Origin: Longilinea sp035560795
Lineage (GTDB): Bacteria; Chloroflexota; Anaerolineae; Anaerolineales; Anaerolineaceae
Assembly: GCA_035560795.1 (NCBI GenBank)
Contig: DATMYV010000029.1
Coordinates: 1-54,793, forward strand
Direction: 5' to 3'
Length of the DNA: 54,793 bases
Shown piece by piece: positions 15,733 through 23,630 of this stretch (positions within the stretch are counted from its first letter, which is position 1; each line of letters begins with the position of its first letter). The position numbers were made by a program, and so were the translations under genes. Under the pieces are notes generated by a model. The model did no database searches, was not told the DNA's origin, and was given only the letters and a program-made list of their open reading frames with translations.

Positions 15733-16338
15733 ATGGTAATTACGACCGATATGATTAAACAACTGCGCGAAGCAACCGGCGCAGGCATTCTGGACTGCCG
15801 TAAGGCTCTTGAGAATGCGGACGGCGATTACAATAAGGCTGTCGATTTCCTGCGTGAAAAAGGTTTAGCCACTGCTGCCAAGCGTTCAGAACGCAAGGCA
15901 TCTGAAGGCGTGGTCGAACTCTACAACCACGGCAATGGCCGGGTAGGCGTGATGGTTGAAGTGAATTGCGAAACCGATTTTGTCGGCCGCTCGGAAGCTT
16001 TCCGCCAATTTGCCCACGAGATCGCCCTGCAGGTTGCTGCGGCTTCGCCGGTTTACATCCGCGAAGAGAATGTTCCCCAGGAAGTCCTCGATCACGAAGC
16101 AGCCATCGCCACTGCCAAGGCGCGCGAAGAAGGCAAACCGGAAAACATTCTGCCTCGCATTGTTGAGGGCAACCTGAACAAATTCAAAGACGAAATGGTT
16201 TTACTGCGCCAGAAATACATCCGCAATGAAGAAATCACCATCCAGCAGCTACTGAACGACACCGTGTTAAAAACTGGCGAAAACATCATCATTCGCCGTT
16301 TTGCCCGTTGGGCGCTTGGCGAATCAGACGCTGAGTAA
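15733..16338 (+). CDS. tsf: Translation elongation factor Ts
   Basis: Guanine nucleotide exchange factor for EF-Tu, 201 aa. The N-terminal UBA-like domain has LREATGAGILDCRKAL, and VEVNCETDFVGR marks the core domain. It is the short form as in Thermus, with one core subdomain reduced relative to the 283-aa E. coli protein. It follows rpsB and is ended by a strong terminator before pyrH. Confidence 0.97.
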   Translation: MVITTDMIKQLREATGAGILDCRKALENADGDYNKAVDFLREKGLATAAKRSERKASEGVVELYNHGNGRVGVMVEVNCETDFVGRSEAFRQFAHEIALQVAAASPVYIREENVPQEVLDHEAAIATAKAREEGKPENILPRIVEGNLNKFKDEMVLLRQKYIRNEEITIQQLLNDTVLKTGENIIIRRFARWALGESDAE

Positions 16339-16348
16339 TTCATCCATC

Positions 16349-16377
16349 AAAGGCCAACCATCCGGTTGGCCTTTTTT
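16349..16377 (+). terminator. Intrinsic terminator between tsf and pyrH
   Basis: AAAGGCCAACC (16349-16359), ATCC loop, GGTTGGCCTTT (16364-16374), then a T-run to 16377. It lies only about 30 nt before the pyrH start, so pyrH depends on read-through or an undetected promoter. Confidence 0.9.
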
Positions 16378-16409
16378 CTGAAACTATCATGAAAAAGGAA
16401 GGTGACTGG

Positions 16410-17126
16410 ATGGAAAGCCTCAAATTCCACCGCATATTACTGAAACTCAGCGGCGAAGCACTCTCCGGCGACAGCGGCAATGGCATCGACCCCCAACGTG
16501 CGCGGGATATCGCTTTGCGTGTCAAAGAAGTGCGGGAAATGGGTGTGGATGTAGCCATTGTCATTGGTGCTGGCAACCTTTGGCGCGGACGGGTCGGCCT
16601 GGAACTGGGCATGGACCGTGCGACGGCCGATTACATGGGCATGCTGGCCACCGTGATGAATGCACTGGCGCTGATGGATTCTCTCGAGGGACTGGGCGTC
16701 TGGACGCGTGTTCAATCAGCCATTGAAATGCGTTCGGTAGCCGAGCCCTATATCCGCCGGCGCGCCATCCGCCATCTCGAGAAAGGCCGCGTGGTCATTT
16801 TCGGTGGCGGCACAGGCAACCCGTACTTCTCCACCGACACCGCCGCCGCGCTGCGTGCCATGGAAATCGGAGCGGATGTGCTGATCAAGGCCACCAAGGT
16901 CGACGGCGTTTATGATAGCGATCCGAAGAAAAATCCAGCAGCCATCAAATTCAATGAGCTGACCTATATCGATACCCTCAACCGCCGGCTGGAAGTGATG
17001 GATAGCACCGCCGTTTCGCTCTGCATGGAAAACAAATTGCCCATCCTGGTGCTAAATTTGTGGGATAACTCTGCCCTGCGCAAGGCGCTGATTGGCGAAC
17101 CCGTGGGCACATTGGTTCACGCATAA
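16410..17126 (+). CDS. pyrH: UMP kinase
   Basis: Phosphorylates UMP to UDP, 238 aa, hexameric amino-acid-kinase fold. ATG 16410 follows AGGAAGG; an ATG at 16389 adds seven residues and lies almost on the terminator tail. Motifs: LKLSGEALSG (phosphate site), GGGTGNPYFSTDTAA and IKATKVDGVYDSDP. It follows rpsB-tsf as in many bacteria, but the usual next gene, frr, is absent; dnaK converges from the other strand. Confidence 0.96.
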   Translation: MESLKFHRILLKLSGEALSGDSGNGIDPQRARDIALRVKEVREMGVDVAIVIGAGNLWRGRVGLELGMDRATADYMGMLATVMNALALMDSLEGLGVWTRVQSAIEMRSVAEPYIRRRAIRHLEKGRVVIFGGGTGNPYFSTDTAAALRAMEIGADVLIKATKVDGVYDSDPKKNPAAIKFNELTYIDTLNRRLEVMDSTAVSLCMENKLPILVLNLWDNSALRKALIGEPVGTLVHA

Positions 17127-17152
17127 TTCGGGTAATTCAATCCATCAATAAC

Positions 17153-17190
17153 CCAAAAAACGGCGGGCCAAATAGCTCGCCGTTTTGTTT
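17153..17190. terminator. Bidirectional terminator between pyrH and dnaK
   Basis: AAAACGGCG (17157-17165) pairs with CGCCGTTTT (17178-17186), extended by three inner pairs; A-rich left and T-rich right flanks. Confidence 0.88.
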
Positions 17191-17208
17191 GTTCCAGGTC
17201 CTAAAGGC

Positions 17209-19119
17209 TTATGCCTGGCGGAATTCACCGTCCACGACTTCTCCTTCAGGTTTGCCAGGGTTGCCCCCGTCGGAGGAGTTGCCGTCCTGGCTATTCCCGC
17301 CTGGGTCGCCCTGCCCCTGACCAGCCGGCTGGGCAACCTGAGAGATCTGAGAATAGAGCTGCTGCATTTTTTCCGTCAGGCTGCGGATGCGGTTCAAATC
17401 CTCTCCACCGGCAGCCTGGCGCAAATCGCGCACGGCATTTTCAGCTTCTCCACGCAATTCAGCCGGTACGGTGGCCGTATCGCGCAGGCTCTTTTCCACC
17501 TGGTAGGCAGCGTTATCCGCCTGATTGCGGGCTTCCACCAATTCTTTACGGCGGTTATCCTGCGCCTCGTTCTTCTTGGCATCTTCCACCATGCGCTCGA
17601 TATCCGTTTTGTTCAGGTTGGTCGACGCTGTGATAGTAACGCGCTGCTCCTTGCCGGAAGCCTGATCCTTGGCGGAGACGTTAAGAATGCCGTTGGCATC
17701 GATATCGAAGGTCACTTCAACTTGCGGCAGACCGCGCGGCGCCGGGGGAATGCCGTCCAAACGGAAGCGGCCCAAGCTGTTATTGTCTGTTGACATCGGG
17801 CGCTCGCCCTGCAGCACGTGAATATCCACTGCTGATTGGTTATCCTCAGCCGTCGAGAAGATCTGGCTCTTGCGTACTGGTACTGTGGTATTCCGTTCGA
17901 TAATGCGTGTCATCACGCCACCCAGGGTTTCAACGCCCAACGAAAGCGGCGTTACATCCAGCAAAAGAATATCTTTTACCTCGCCGGAAAGCACGCCGGC
18001 CTGAATGGCCGCACCAATCGCCACCACCTCGTCCGGGTTGACGCCTTTGTTCGGCTCTTTGCCGATCAATTTACGCACCAGGTCTTGAACCATGGGCATG
18101 CGGGTGGAGCCGCCGACCAAAACAACTTCATCGATGCCTTTAGCGTTTAATCCGGCATCCTTTAAGGATGATTCGAACGGAGCGCGGGTGCGTTCCAACA
18201 GATCAGCGGTCATTTGCTCAAAGTTCGCGCGGGTTAAGCGAAGCTGCAAATGTTTCGGACCGCTGGCGTCGGCAGTAATGTACGGCAGGTTGATCTCCGT
18301 CTCCATCATGCTGGAGAGTTCAATTTTGGCTTTTTCAGCCGCCTCACGCAGCCGCTGCAGCGCCTGGCGGTCATTGTGCAGGTCCACACTTTCCTGTTTA
18401 TTGAATTCTTCCGCCGCCCAATTGACGATGCGCTGATCCCAGTCATCTCCGCCCAGGTGGGTGTCGCCGCTGGTCGATTTGACTTCGAAGACACCGTCGC
18501 CGACTTCCAATACTGAAACGTCGAACGTACCGCCGCCCAGGTCAAACACCAGGATCTTTTCGTTCTTCTTCTTGTCCAGGCCATAAGCCAGCGCGGAAGC
18601 AGTCGGCTCATTGATGATGCGCAGCACTTCCAAGCCGGCGATCTTGCCGGCATCTTTGGTGGCCTGCCGTTGGCTGTCATTGAAATAAGCCGGTACGGTA
18701 ATAACTGCCTGCGTAACCGGTTCGCCCAAATAGGCTTCGGCATCGGTCTTCAATTTAGCCAGGATCATGGCCGAAATTTCCTGCGGCGTGTATTCGTGGT
18801 TGGTTTGCGGAATCTTCACCCGCGCATCGCCAGCCGCACCGCGTACCACCGGATAGGAAACCATCTTGCGCTCAGCTTCCACCTCTTCATAACGGCGTCC
18901 CATCAAACGTTTGATGGAATAAACCGTGTTTTCAGAATTCACTACCGATTGCCGTTTGGCCGTCTGGCCAACCAGGCGTTCGCCGTTCTTATTGAACGCC
19001 ACAACTGAAGGCAGCAGCCGCGAACCTTCGGCGGTCGTAATCACAACCGGATCGCCGCCTTCCATAACTGAAACAACGCTGTTGGTTGTTCCAAGGTCAA
19101 TTCCGATAACTTTTGACAT
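17209..19119 (-). CDS. dnaK: Chaperone DnaK (Hsp70)
   Basis: ATP-dependent chaperone, 636 aa, complete. AGGAGGG precedes the ATG. GIDLGTTNS at the N-terminus, VFDLGGGTFDVS near 190 and VGGSTRMP near 335 form the nucleotide-binding domain; the substrate domain includes DVTPLSLGVET. The C-terminal lid ends in a Gly/Asn/Gln/Ser-rich segment and VVDGEFRQA, similar to the usual EEVD-like bacterial tail. No grpE, dnaJ or hrcA is adjacent, and I found no CIRCE element upstream. Confidence 0.97.
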   Translation of the reverse strand: MSKVIGIDLGTTNSVVSVMEGGDPVVITTAEGSRLLPSVVAFNKNGERLVGQTAKRQSVVNSENTVYSIKRLMGRRYEEVEAERKMVSYPVVRGAAGDARVKIPQTNHEYTPQEISAMILAKLKTDAEAYLGEPVTQAVITVPAYFNDSQRQATKDAGKIAGLEVLRIINEPTASALAYGLDKKKNEKILVFDLGGGTFDVSVLEVGDGVFEVKSTSGDTHLGGDDWDQRIVNWAAEEFNKQESVDLHNDRQALQRLREAAEKAKIELSSMMETEINLPYITADASGPKHLQLRLTRANFEQMTADLLERTRAPFESSLKDAGLNAKGIDEVVLVGGSTRMPMVQDLVRKLIGKEPNKGVNPDEVVAIGAAIQAGVLSGEVKDILLLDVTPLSLGVETLGGVMTRIIERNTTVPVRKSQIFSTAEDNQSAVDIHVLQGERPMSTDNNSLGRFRLDGIPPAPRGLPQVEVTFDIDANGILNVSAKDQASGKEQRVTITASTNLNKTDIERMVEDAKKNEAQDNRRKELVEARNQADNAAYQVEKSLRDTATVPAELRGEAENAVRDLRQAAGGEDLNRIRSLTEKMQQLYSQISQVAQPAGQGQGDPGGNSQDGNSSDGGNPGKPEGEVVDGEFRQA

Positions 19120-19239
19120 GGGAAATATCCCTCCTAAACCGAAATAGTTCTTGTATAGTGAAAAGGATACCGCTGCGATAAAAGATTTGTATTAACGTTG
19201 GGTAAGATTATTGTCAATATGAAACCCGGGCGAGTACGC

Positions 19240-19245
19240 TATAAT
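19240..19245 (+). promoter_or_regulatory. -10 box of NfeD-type protease gene
   Basis: TATAAT about 20 nt before ATG 19266, with GGGAG (19253 region) as ribosome site. A TTGTCA at 19211 is too far (23 nt) to be a standard -35. Confidence 0.45.
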
Positions 19246-19265
19246 CTTATTGGGAGTCGTTAATT

Positions 19266-20615
19266 ATGATTACTTACCCGTTGCACAAGTACATTCTTCG
19301 TTTCGCGACTATATGGCTGCTCTTGAGCTGTCTGTTGCTGCCCATTGGGCTGGTGCAGGCACAAACCAGCGCTGAAACCCCGACAGCCGTGGTTCTGCAT
19401 GCCGAAGGCGCGGTAACACCGGTAATGGTTACCTATATCGAACGCGGACTCAAAATCGCGAGTGACCGTAATGCGGATGTGGTCATTTTAGAGTTAAACA
19501 CGCCTGGCGGTCAGCTCGACCAGATGACCCGCATCGTCGGCCTATTGCGCGCCAGCGGAATACCGGTCATTGTCTATGTAACTCCGCGCGGCGCAATGGC
19601 TGCCAGCGCCGGAACCATCATCACGCTGGCCGGGCACGCTGCTGCCATGGCGCCCGAAACCATGATCGGTGCAGCCAGCCCGGTGGGCAGCCAGGGTGAA
19701 AACCTGGAAACGACCATGGCGGCCAAAGAAAAAGAGGCCATGAAAGCCACCGTGCGCACGTTGACGGCCGGACGCCGCCCGGACAGCGCCACGCAATTAG
19801 CCGAATCTGCCGTCGAAGAAGCACGCGCTTTTTCAGCCAATGAAGCCCTGGATGCCGGGATGATCGATTGGATCGTACCTGATCTGCAATCCCTGCTGAA
19901 GATTGCCGATGGCAAAACCGTGCAGGTGCTCGATCAACCTTTCACACTGCACACGGCCGGCGCAGTCCCATATACTGTCCCGAACACCCTTATCGAGCAA
20001 ATTCTGGGGTTTCTAATCAACCCGAACGTGGTATTCCTGCTGCTGACCATCGGCGTACAGGCAATACTGATCGAGCTTTCCAGCCCGGGCGGCTGGGTGG
20101 CTGGTTTCATTGGCGGCGTGTGTTTATTACTTTCCATTTACGGCCTGGGCGTGCTGCCAGTCAACTGGTTCGGCTTGATATTCCTGCTGATGGCCTTTGT
20201 CCTCTTTATCGTCGATGTCAAAGCGCCTACCCACGGCGCATTGACCGCGGCAGGCATTGGATCCTTCATCGCCGGTGCGTTAATCCTGTTCAATTCCATC
20301 CGCATTCCCGGCTTGCCGCGGCTTTCCATCCCGCTGGTCATCGGCACGGGTCTATTCATGGCATTGAGTTTCTCCATAATCATCTCCTTTGCGGTGCGGG
20401 CAATGAGGGCACCCGTAAGGACCGGCCAGCAGACCCTGATTGGCAAACGCGGGCAGGTTCGTTCGCCGCTCAACCCAAGCGGGACTGTACAGGTGGGCGG
20501 GGAATTGTGGAGTGCAGCACTGGTTGATCCTTCCGAAGGACCCATTCAACCCCATACCATCGTTGAGGTGGTCGCAATCGAAGGCGTACGGCTTAAAGTC
20601 CGGCGGGTGGGATAA
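19266..20615 (+). CDS. NfeD family membrane-bound serine protease (ClpP class)
   Basis: 449 aa long-form NfeD (NfeD1b type). A signal peptide (1-33) precedes a ClpP-like protease domain (about 38-235) with Ser114 in MAASAGT and Lys154 or Lys156 about 40 residues later, the Ser-Lys dyad described for this family. About four membrane helices follow (245-375) and a C-terminal OB-fold NfeD domain (about 395-449). In other genomes it pairs with an SPFH/stomatin protein which it may cleave; no such gene is next to it here. Confidence 0.92.
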   Translation: MITYPLHKYILRFATIWLLLSCLLLPIGLVQAQTSAETPTAVVLHAEGAVTPVMVTYIERGLKIASDRNADVVILELNTPGGQLDQMTRIVGLLRASGIPVIVYVTPRGAMAASAGTIITLAGHAAAMAPETMIGAASPVGSQGENLETTMAAKEKEAMKATVRTLTAGRRPDSATQLAESAVEEARAFSANEALDAGMIDWIVPDLQSLLKIADGKTVQVLDQPFTLHTAGAVPYTVPNTLIEQILGFLINPNVVFLLLTIGVQAILIELSSPGGWVAGFIGGVCLLLSIYGLGVLPVNWFGLIFLLMAFVLFIVDVKAPTHGALTAAGIGSFIAGALILFNSIRIPGLPRLSIPLVIGTGLFMALSFSIIISFAVRAMRAPVRTGQQTLIGKRGQVRSPLNPSGTVQVGGELWSAALVDPSEGPIQPHTIVEVVAIEGVRLKVRRVG

Positions 20616-20743
20616 GCCAGCAACAAACCACTGTAAAGGACCAAGGGTCGTTCTGGAAACCCTTCAAATGTTCACCTCCTGCCCCATCATTAACAACCAT
20701 GGCAGGAAATAGCCATGAGGATTGGTAAAGAATCAACGCTTTA

Positions 20744-22216
20744 ATGAAATCCTTGCTTAGAAACCCATTCATCTCGATATTATTACGGCACCTGGCTGCG
20801 GTTTTTAGCGTGGCCGTCACCACGCTGATTCTCAAACCAATCGAGCCCTATCTTGAAATTCAACTGATCACCTTGCTCTATTTGCTCCCGGTCATTCTCA
20901 GCACTGTTTTTTGGGGATTGACACCGGGAGTCCTGGCCGGATTTCTGGCTTTTCTTTCCTTTAACTATTTCTTTATACAGCCTTATTTCACCTTTCAAGT
21001 TCACAAAACCCAGGATTTGATCACGTTGATCATCTTCCTGATCGTCTCCGTGGTGATGAGCCAGCTCATCGGGCAGGCGCGCGAAGGGGTGCGATTGGCA
21101 CGTTCCCGTGAGTGGGAAGCCACCCGCATGTATGAGTTGATTTCCGCCCTGGCCAGCCTGCAAGAAACCAATAGTATTGCGCAGGCGTTGGCAAATCACA
21201 CCCAGGAGACATTCCAATCCAACCGCGTGGAAGTTGCCATTGGAAATGGCAGCGGAGGCCTCGCTGTAACGGCGGTTGCGCCGAACAATTCTGACCAGTT
21301 CTCGACTCCTCCTTTTTTCAACCTTCCGCTCAAAACAGCCCGCGGTCAGGAAGGGGTAATGCGATTATGGCAGGCGTCGGCACAATTATCCGCCCAGGAA
21401 ATTCGGCTTTTAGAGGCATATACCAGCCAGGGCGCACTCTCGTTGGAACGTATCCGGTTGGCAAAAAGTGAAAATAAAGCCCGTGTGCTGGAAGAAAGTG
21501 ATCAACTGAAATCATCCCTGCTCAATTCCGTCTCGCATGAACTTCGCTCACCCCTGGCGGCCATCAAAGCCTCCGTCTCCAGCCTGCGCAGCGGAGCAGT
21601 GGATTGGAATATTGCGGCTCGCGAAGATTTGTTGGCCACAATCGAAGAAGAAACTGACCATCTCAACCTGCTGGTTGGAAACCTGTTGGATATGTCGCGC
21701 ATTGAGTCAGGCGCAATGAAACCGCAAAAGAAATGGAATGCAATTGGTGAGATTGTTGCAGGCGTGGCGACGAAGATGCACAAGCAGTTGCAGGATCATC
21801 TGTTGGAAATCGATTTCGCGCAGAATCTTCCTCTCGTGCCCACAGATTATGTCATGATGGAGCAGGTATTTACCAATCTAATCAGTAACAGCGTCAAATA
21901 CGCCCCGGTGAATACCACCATCGAATTGAAGGCGAACGTAGACAGCGATTTCATGCACGTCCAGGTTTCAAATCACAGTCCATCGGTTCCCGTCGAACAC
22001 CTGGAGCGTATCTTCGACAAGTTCCACCGCGTCACTGCCGCCGATCGTATCACGGGTACGGGATTGGGTCTGTCGATTTGTAAGGGCATCATTGAGGCTC
22101 ATGGCGGACGAATCTGGGCGGAAAACCAGCCCGAGCATTTCGTTTTTCACTTCACTTTGCCGCTATCGCTTGACGGTGTGCTGCCGAAATATCCACAGGA
22201 AACCATCGATGAATAA
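20744..22216 (+). CDS. KdpD-like sensor histidine kinase without the KdpD N-terminal domain
   Basis: 490 aa. Four closely spaced membrane helices (about 12-108) match the DUF4118 membrane domain of KdpD; the KdpD/USP-like cytoplasmic part that normally precedes it is missing. A GAF-like region (about 125-240) follows, then the dimerisation domain with His265 in SHELRSPL and the ATPase domain with NLISNSVKYAP and GTGLGLSICKGI. It would sense K+ or turgor-related signals by analogy with KdpD. The gene overlaps the response regulator start by 8 nt. The ATG has only a weak ribosome site. Confidence 0.9.
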   Translation: MKSLLRNPFISILLRHLAAVFSVAVTTLILKPIEPYLEIQLITLLYLLPVILSTVFWGLTPGVLAGFLAFLSFNYFFIQPYFTFQVHKTQDLITLIIFLIVSVVMSQLIGQAREGVRLARSREWEATRMYELISALASLQETNSIAQALANHTQETFQSNRVEVAIGNGSGGLAVTAVAPNNSDQFSTPPFFNLPLKTARGQEGVMRLWQASAQLSAQEIRLLEAYTSQGALSLERIRLAKSENKARVLEESDQLKSSLLNSVSHELRSPLAAIKASVSSLRSGAVDWNIAAREDLLATIEEETDHLNLLVGNLLDMSRIESGAMKPQKKWNAIGEIVAGVATKMHKQLQDHLLEIDFAQNLPLVPTDYVMMEQVFTNLISNSVKYAPVNTTIELKANVDSDFMHVQVSNHSPSVPVEHLERIFDKFHRVTAADRITGTGLGLSICKGIIEAHGGRIWAENQPEHFVFHFTLPLSLDGVLPKYPQETIDE

Positions 22217-22904
22217 AGATCCTGTAATTCTGGTGATTGACGACGAGCCTCAGATTCTGCGCGCCTTGAAAACGATTCTGATTGCCAACCATTTTCAGGT
22301 TGCGGCCGCCACTACTGGCGAACAGGGCATGGCGCTGGCTGTAGCCCAGCCGCCGGATATGATCATCCTCGATTTAACCCTTCCGGATATGGACGGCATT
22401 CAGGTGTGTGAACAAATCCGCGAATGGTCCCGCGTGCCAATCATCGTCCTTTCGGTGCGCGACAATGAAAAGGACAAAGTGGCTGCCCTGGATAAAGGCG
22501 CAGATGATTACCTGACCAAACCCTTTGGTATCGAAGAGCTGTTGGCGCGCATCCGGGTTGGTTTGCGCCATTCCGACCAGTCGCAGGGCGCAAATAAAAG
22601 AAATATCAAAGCCGGACCGGTAACCATCGATCTGGCAAGTCACATCGTCACCCGCGATGGAAATGAGCTTCGCCTGACTGTGACCGAATTCAAGTTGTTA
22701 TCCTATCTGGCGGCTCACCCAGATCGCGTGTTGACTCATCAGGCCATTTTGACCCAGGTGTGGGGCTTTGCTGAATTGGACCACGTGGAATACCTGCGTG
22801 TTTATATAGGTCAATTGCGCAAGAAACTGGAATCAAACCCCGACGAACCTCAAATTTTGCTCACCGAGCCAGGCATCGGTTACCGTTTTCGCACAACCGA
22901 ATAA
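22209..22904 (+). CDS. KdpE-like response regulator (OmpR family)
   Basis: 231 aa DNA-binding regulator. The receiver domain (1-120) has the acidic pair DDE (11-13), phospho-acceptor Asp55 in LDLTLPD and the KPFG lysine. A winged-helix domain (about 130-230) ends in GIGYRF. ATG 22209 lies inside the end of the kinase gene, giving translational coupling. It resembles KdpE throughout; targets may include the transporter gene at 23631, as no kdpFABC is in the window. Confidence 0.93.
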   Translation: MNKDPVILVIDDEPQILRALKTILIANHFQVAAATTGEQGMALAVAQPPDMIILDLTLPDMDGIQVCEQIREWSRVPIIVLSVRDNEKDKVAALDKGADDYLTKPFGIEELLARIRVGLRHSDQSQGANKRNIKAGPVTIDLASHIVTRDGNELRLTVTEFKLLSYLAAHPDRVLTHQAILTQVWGFAELDHVEYLRVYIGQLRKKLESNPDEPQILLTEPGIGYRFRTTE

Positions 22905-23008
22905 ACAATATTCCATATAATCTTTATTATTTCCTTATAAGTTTTCGTCATTCTTTGTGAGCCATTTATGGCTATTCCCTATACTCTCCTATGAGTAAGG
23001 AGAGTGAT

Positions 23009-23617
23009 ATGGAATTCATTGATATCCCTGAAAAGAAGCGCCTGATTGTCCTGCTGCCGGAGAGTCTGGCCGGTAACACAAAACTGGCACATCAGATCAA
23101 TTGGATGACCGGTCTGAAACAGTACGATGTGCTGTATCTGACCCTGTTGGAAGATGAAACCAATCCATTGGACGTATCCAGGCGCATGGCAACCATGGTT
23201 GCCGCCACAGTCGGTGAGCCAACACATGTCTCTTCCAAATTGGTCTCAAGAGATAACTGGCTAAATGCCCTTCGCAATACCTATCAGCCCGGCGATGCAT
23301 TGATTTGCCAGGCTGAACAGAGCGTTAAAGCAGGTTTCCTTAAAGCGGTGAGCATGCAGGATTATCTGGAGGAAGCGCTCCAAATTCACTGCCAGACCAT
23401 CAGCGGGTATTACCATCCCGGCCAGGAAAGAGTCCGGCAATGGTTGCTAGGCTTGTTGTTTTGGGTTGTTTGCATAGCGATCCTGGTCATATTCAGCCTA
23501 TTGGAAATCCAAATCGATCGTACCGTTGATGGAGTTGCACGAATTACTTTGCTTCTTTTAACGATGAGTATTGAGTTCGGTGCCCTGATCGCCTGGAACC
23601 GGCTGCCGAAGGTTTAA
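23009..23617 (+). CDS. Membrane protein with USP-like N-terminal domain
   Basis: 202 aa. AAGGAG at about 22999-23004 supports ATG 23009. The first 140 residues look like an alpha/beta nucleotide-binding fold of the universal-stress type (LIVLLPE, a histidine-rich first helix, GDALICQAEQ), without a clear ATP motif. Two membrane helices (about 145-165 and 175-195) follow. The gene sits between the KdpDE-like pair and the KimA-like transporter, 13 nt before the latter, so it may replace the missing KdpD sensory domain as a separate partner. This is an inference. Confidence 0.7.
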   Translation: MEFIDIPEKKRLIVLLPESLAGNTKLAHQINWMTGLKQYDVLYLTLLEDETNPLDVSRRMATMVAATVGEPTHVSSKLVSRDNWLNALRNTYQPGDALICQAEQSVKAGFLKAVSMQDYLEEALQIHCQTISGYYHPGQERVRQWLLGLLFWVVCIAILVIFSLLEIQIDRTVDGVARITLLLLTMSIEFGALIAWNRLPKV

Positions 23618-23630
23618 TGGAAATCGAACA

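Noticed and set aside
19120..19265. CIRCE heat-shock operator upstream of dnaK
   Set aside because: No TTAGCACTC-N9-GAGTGCTAA-like repeat is present in the intergenic region.
22957..22975. Hairpin AGCCATTTATGGCT before the USP-like gene as a terminator
   Set aside because: The stem is only six base pairs and no T-run follows; too weak to annotate.
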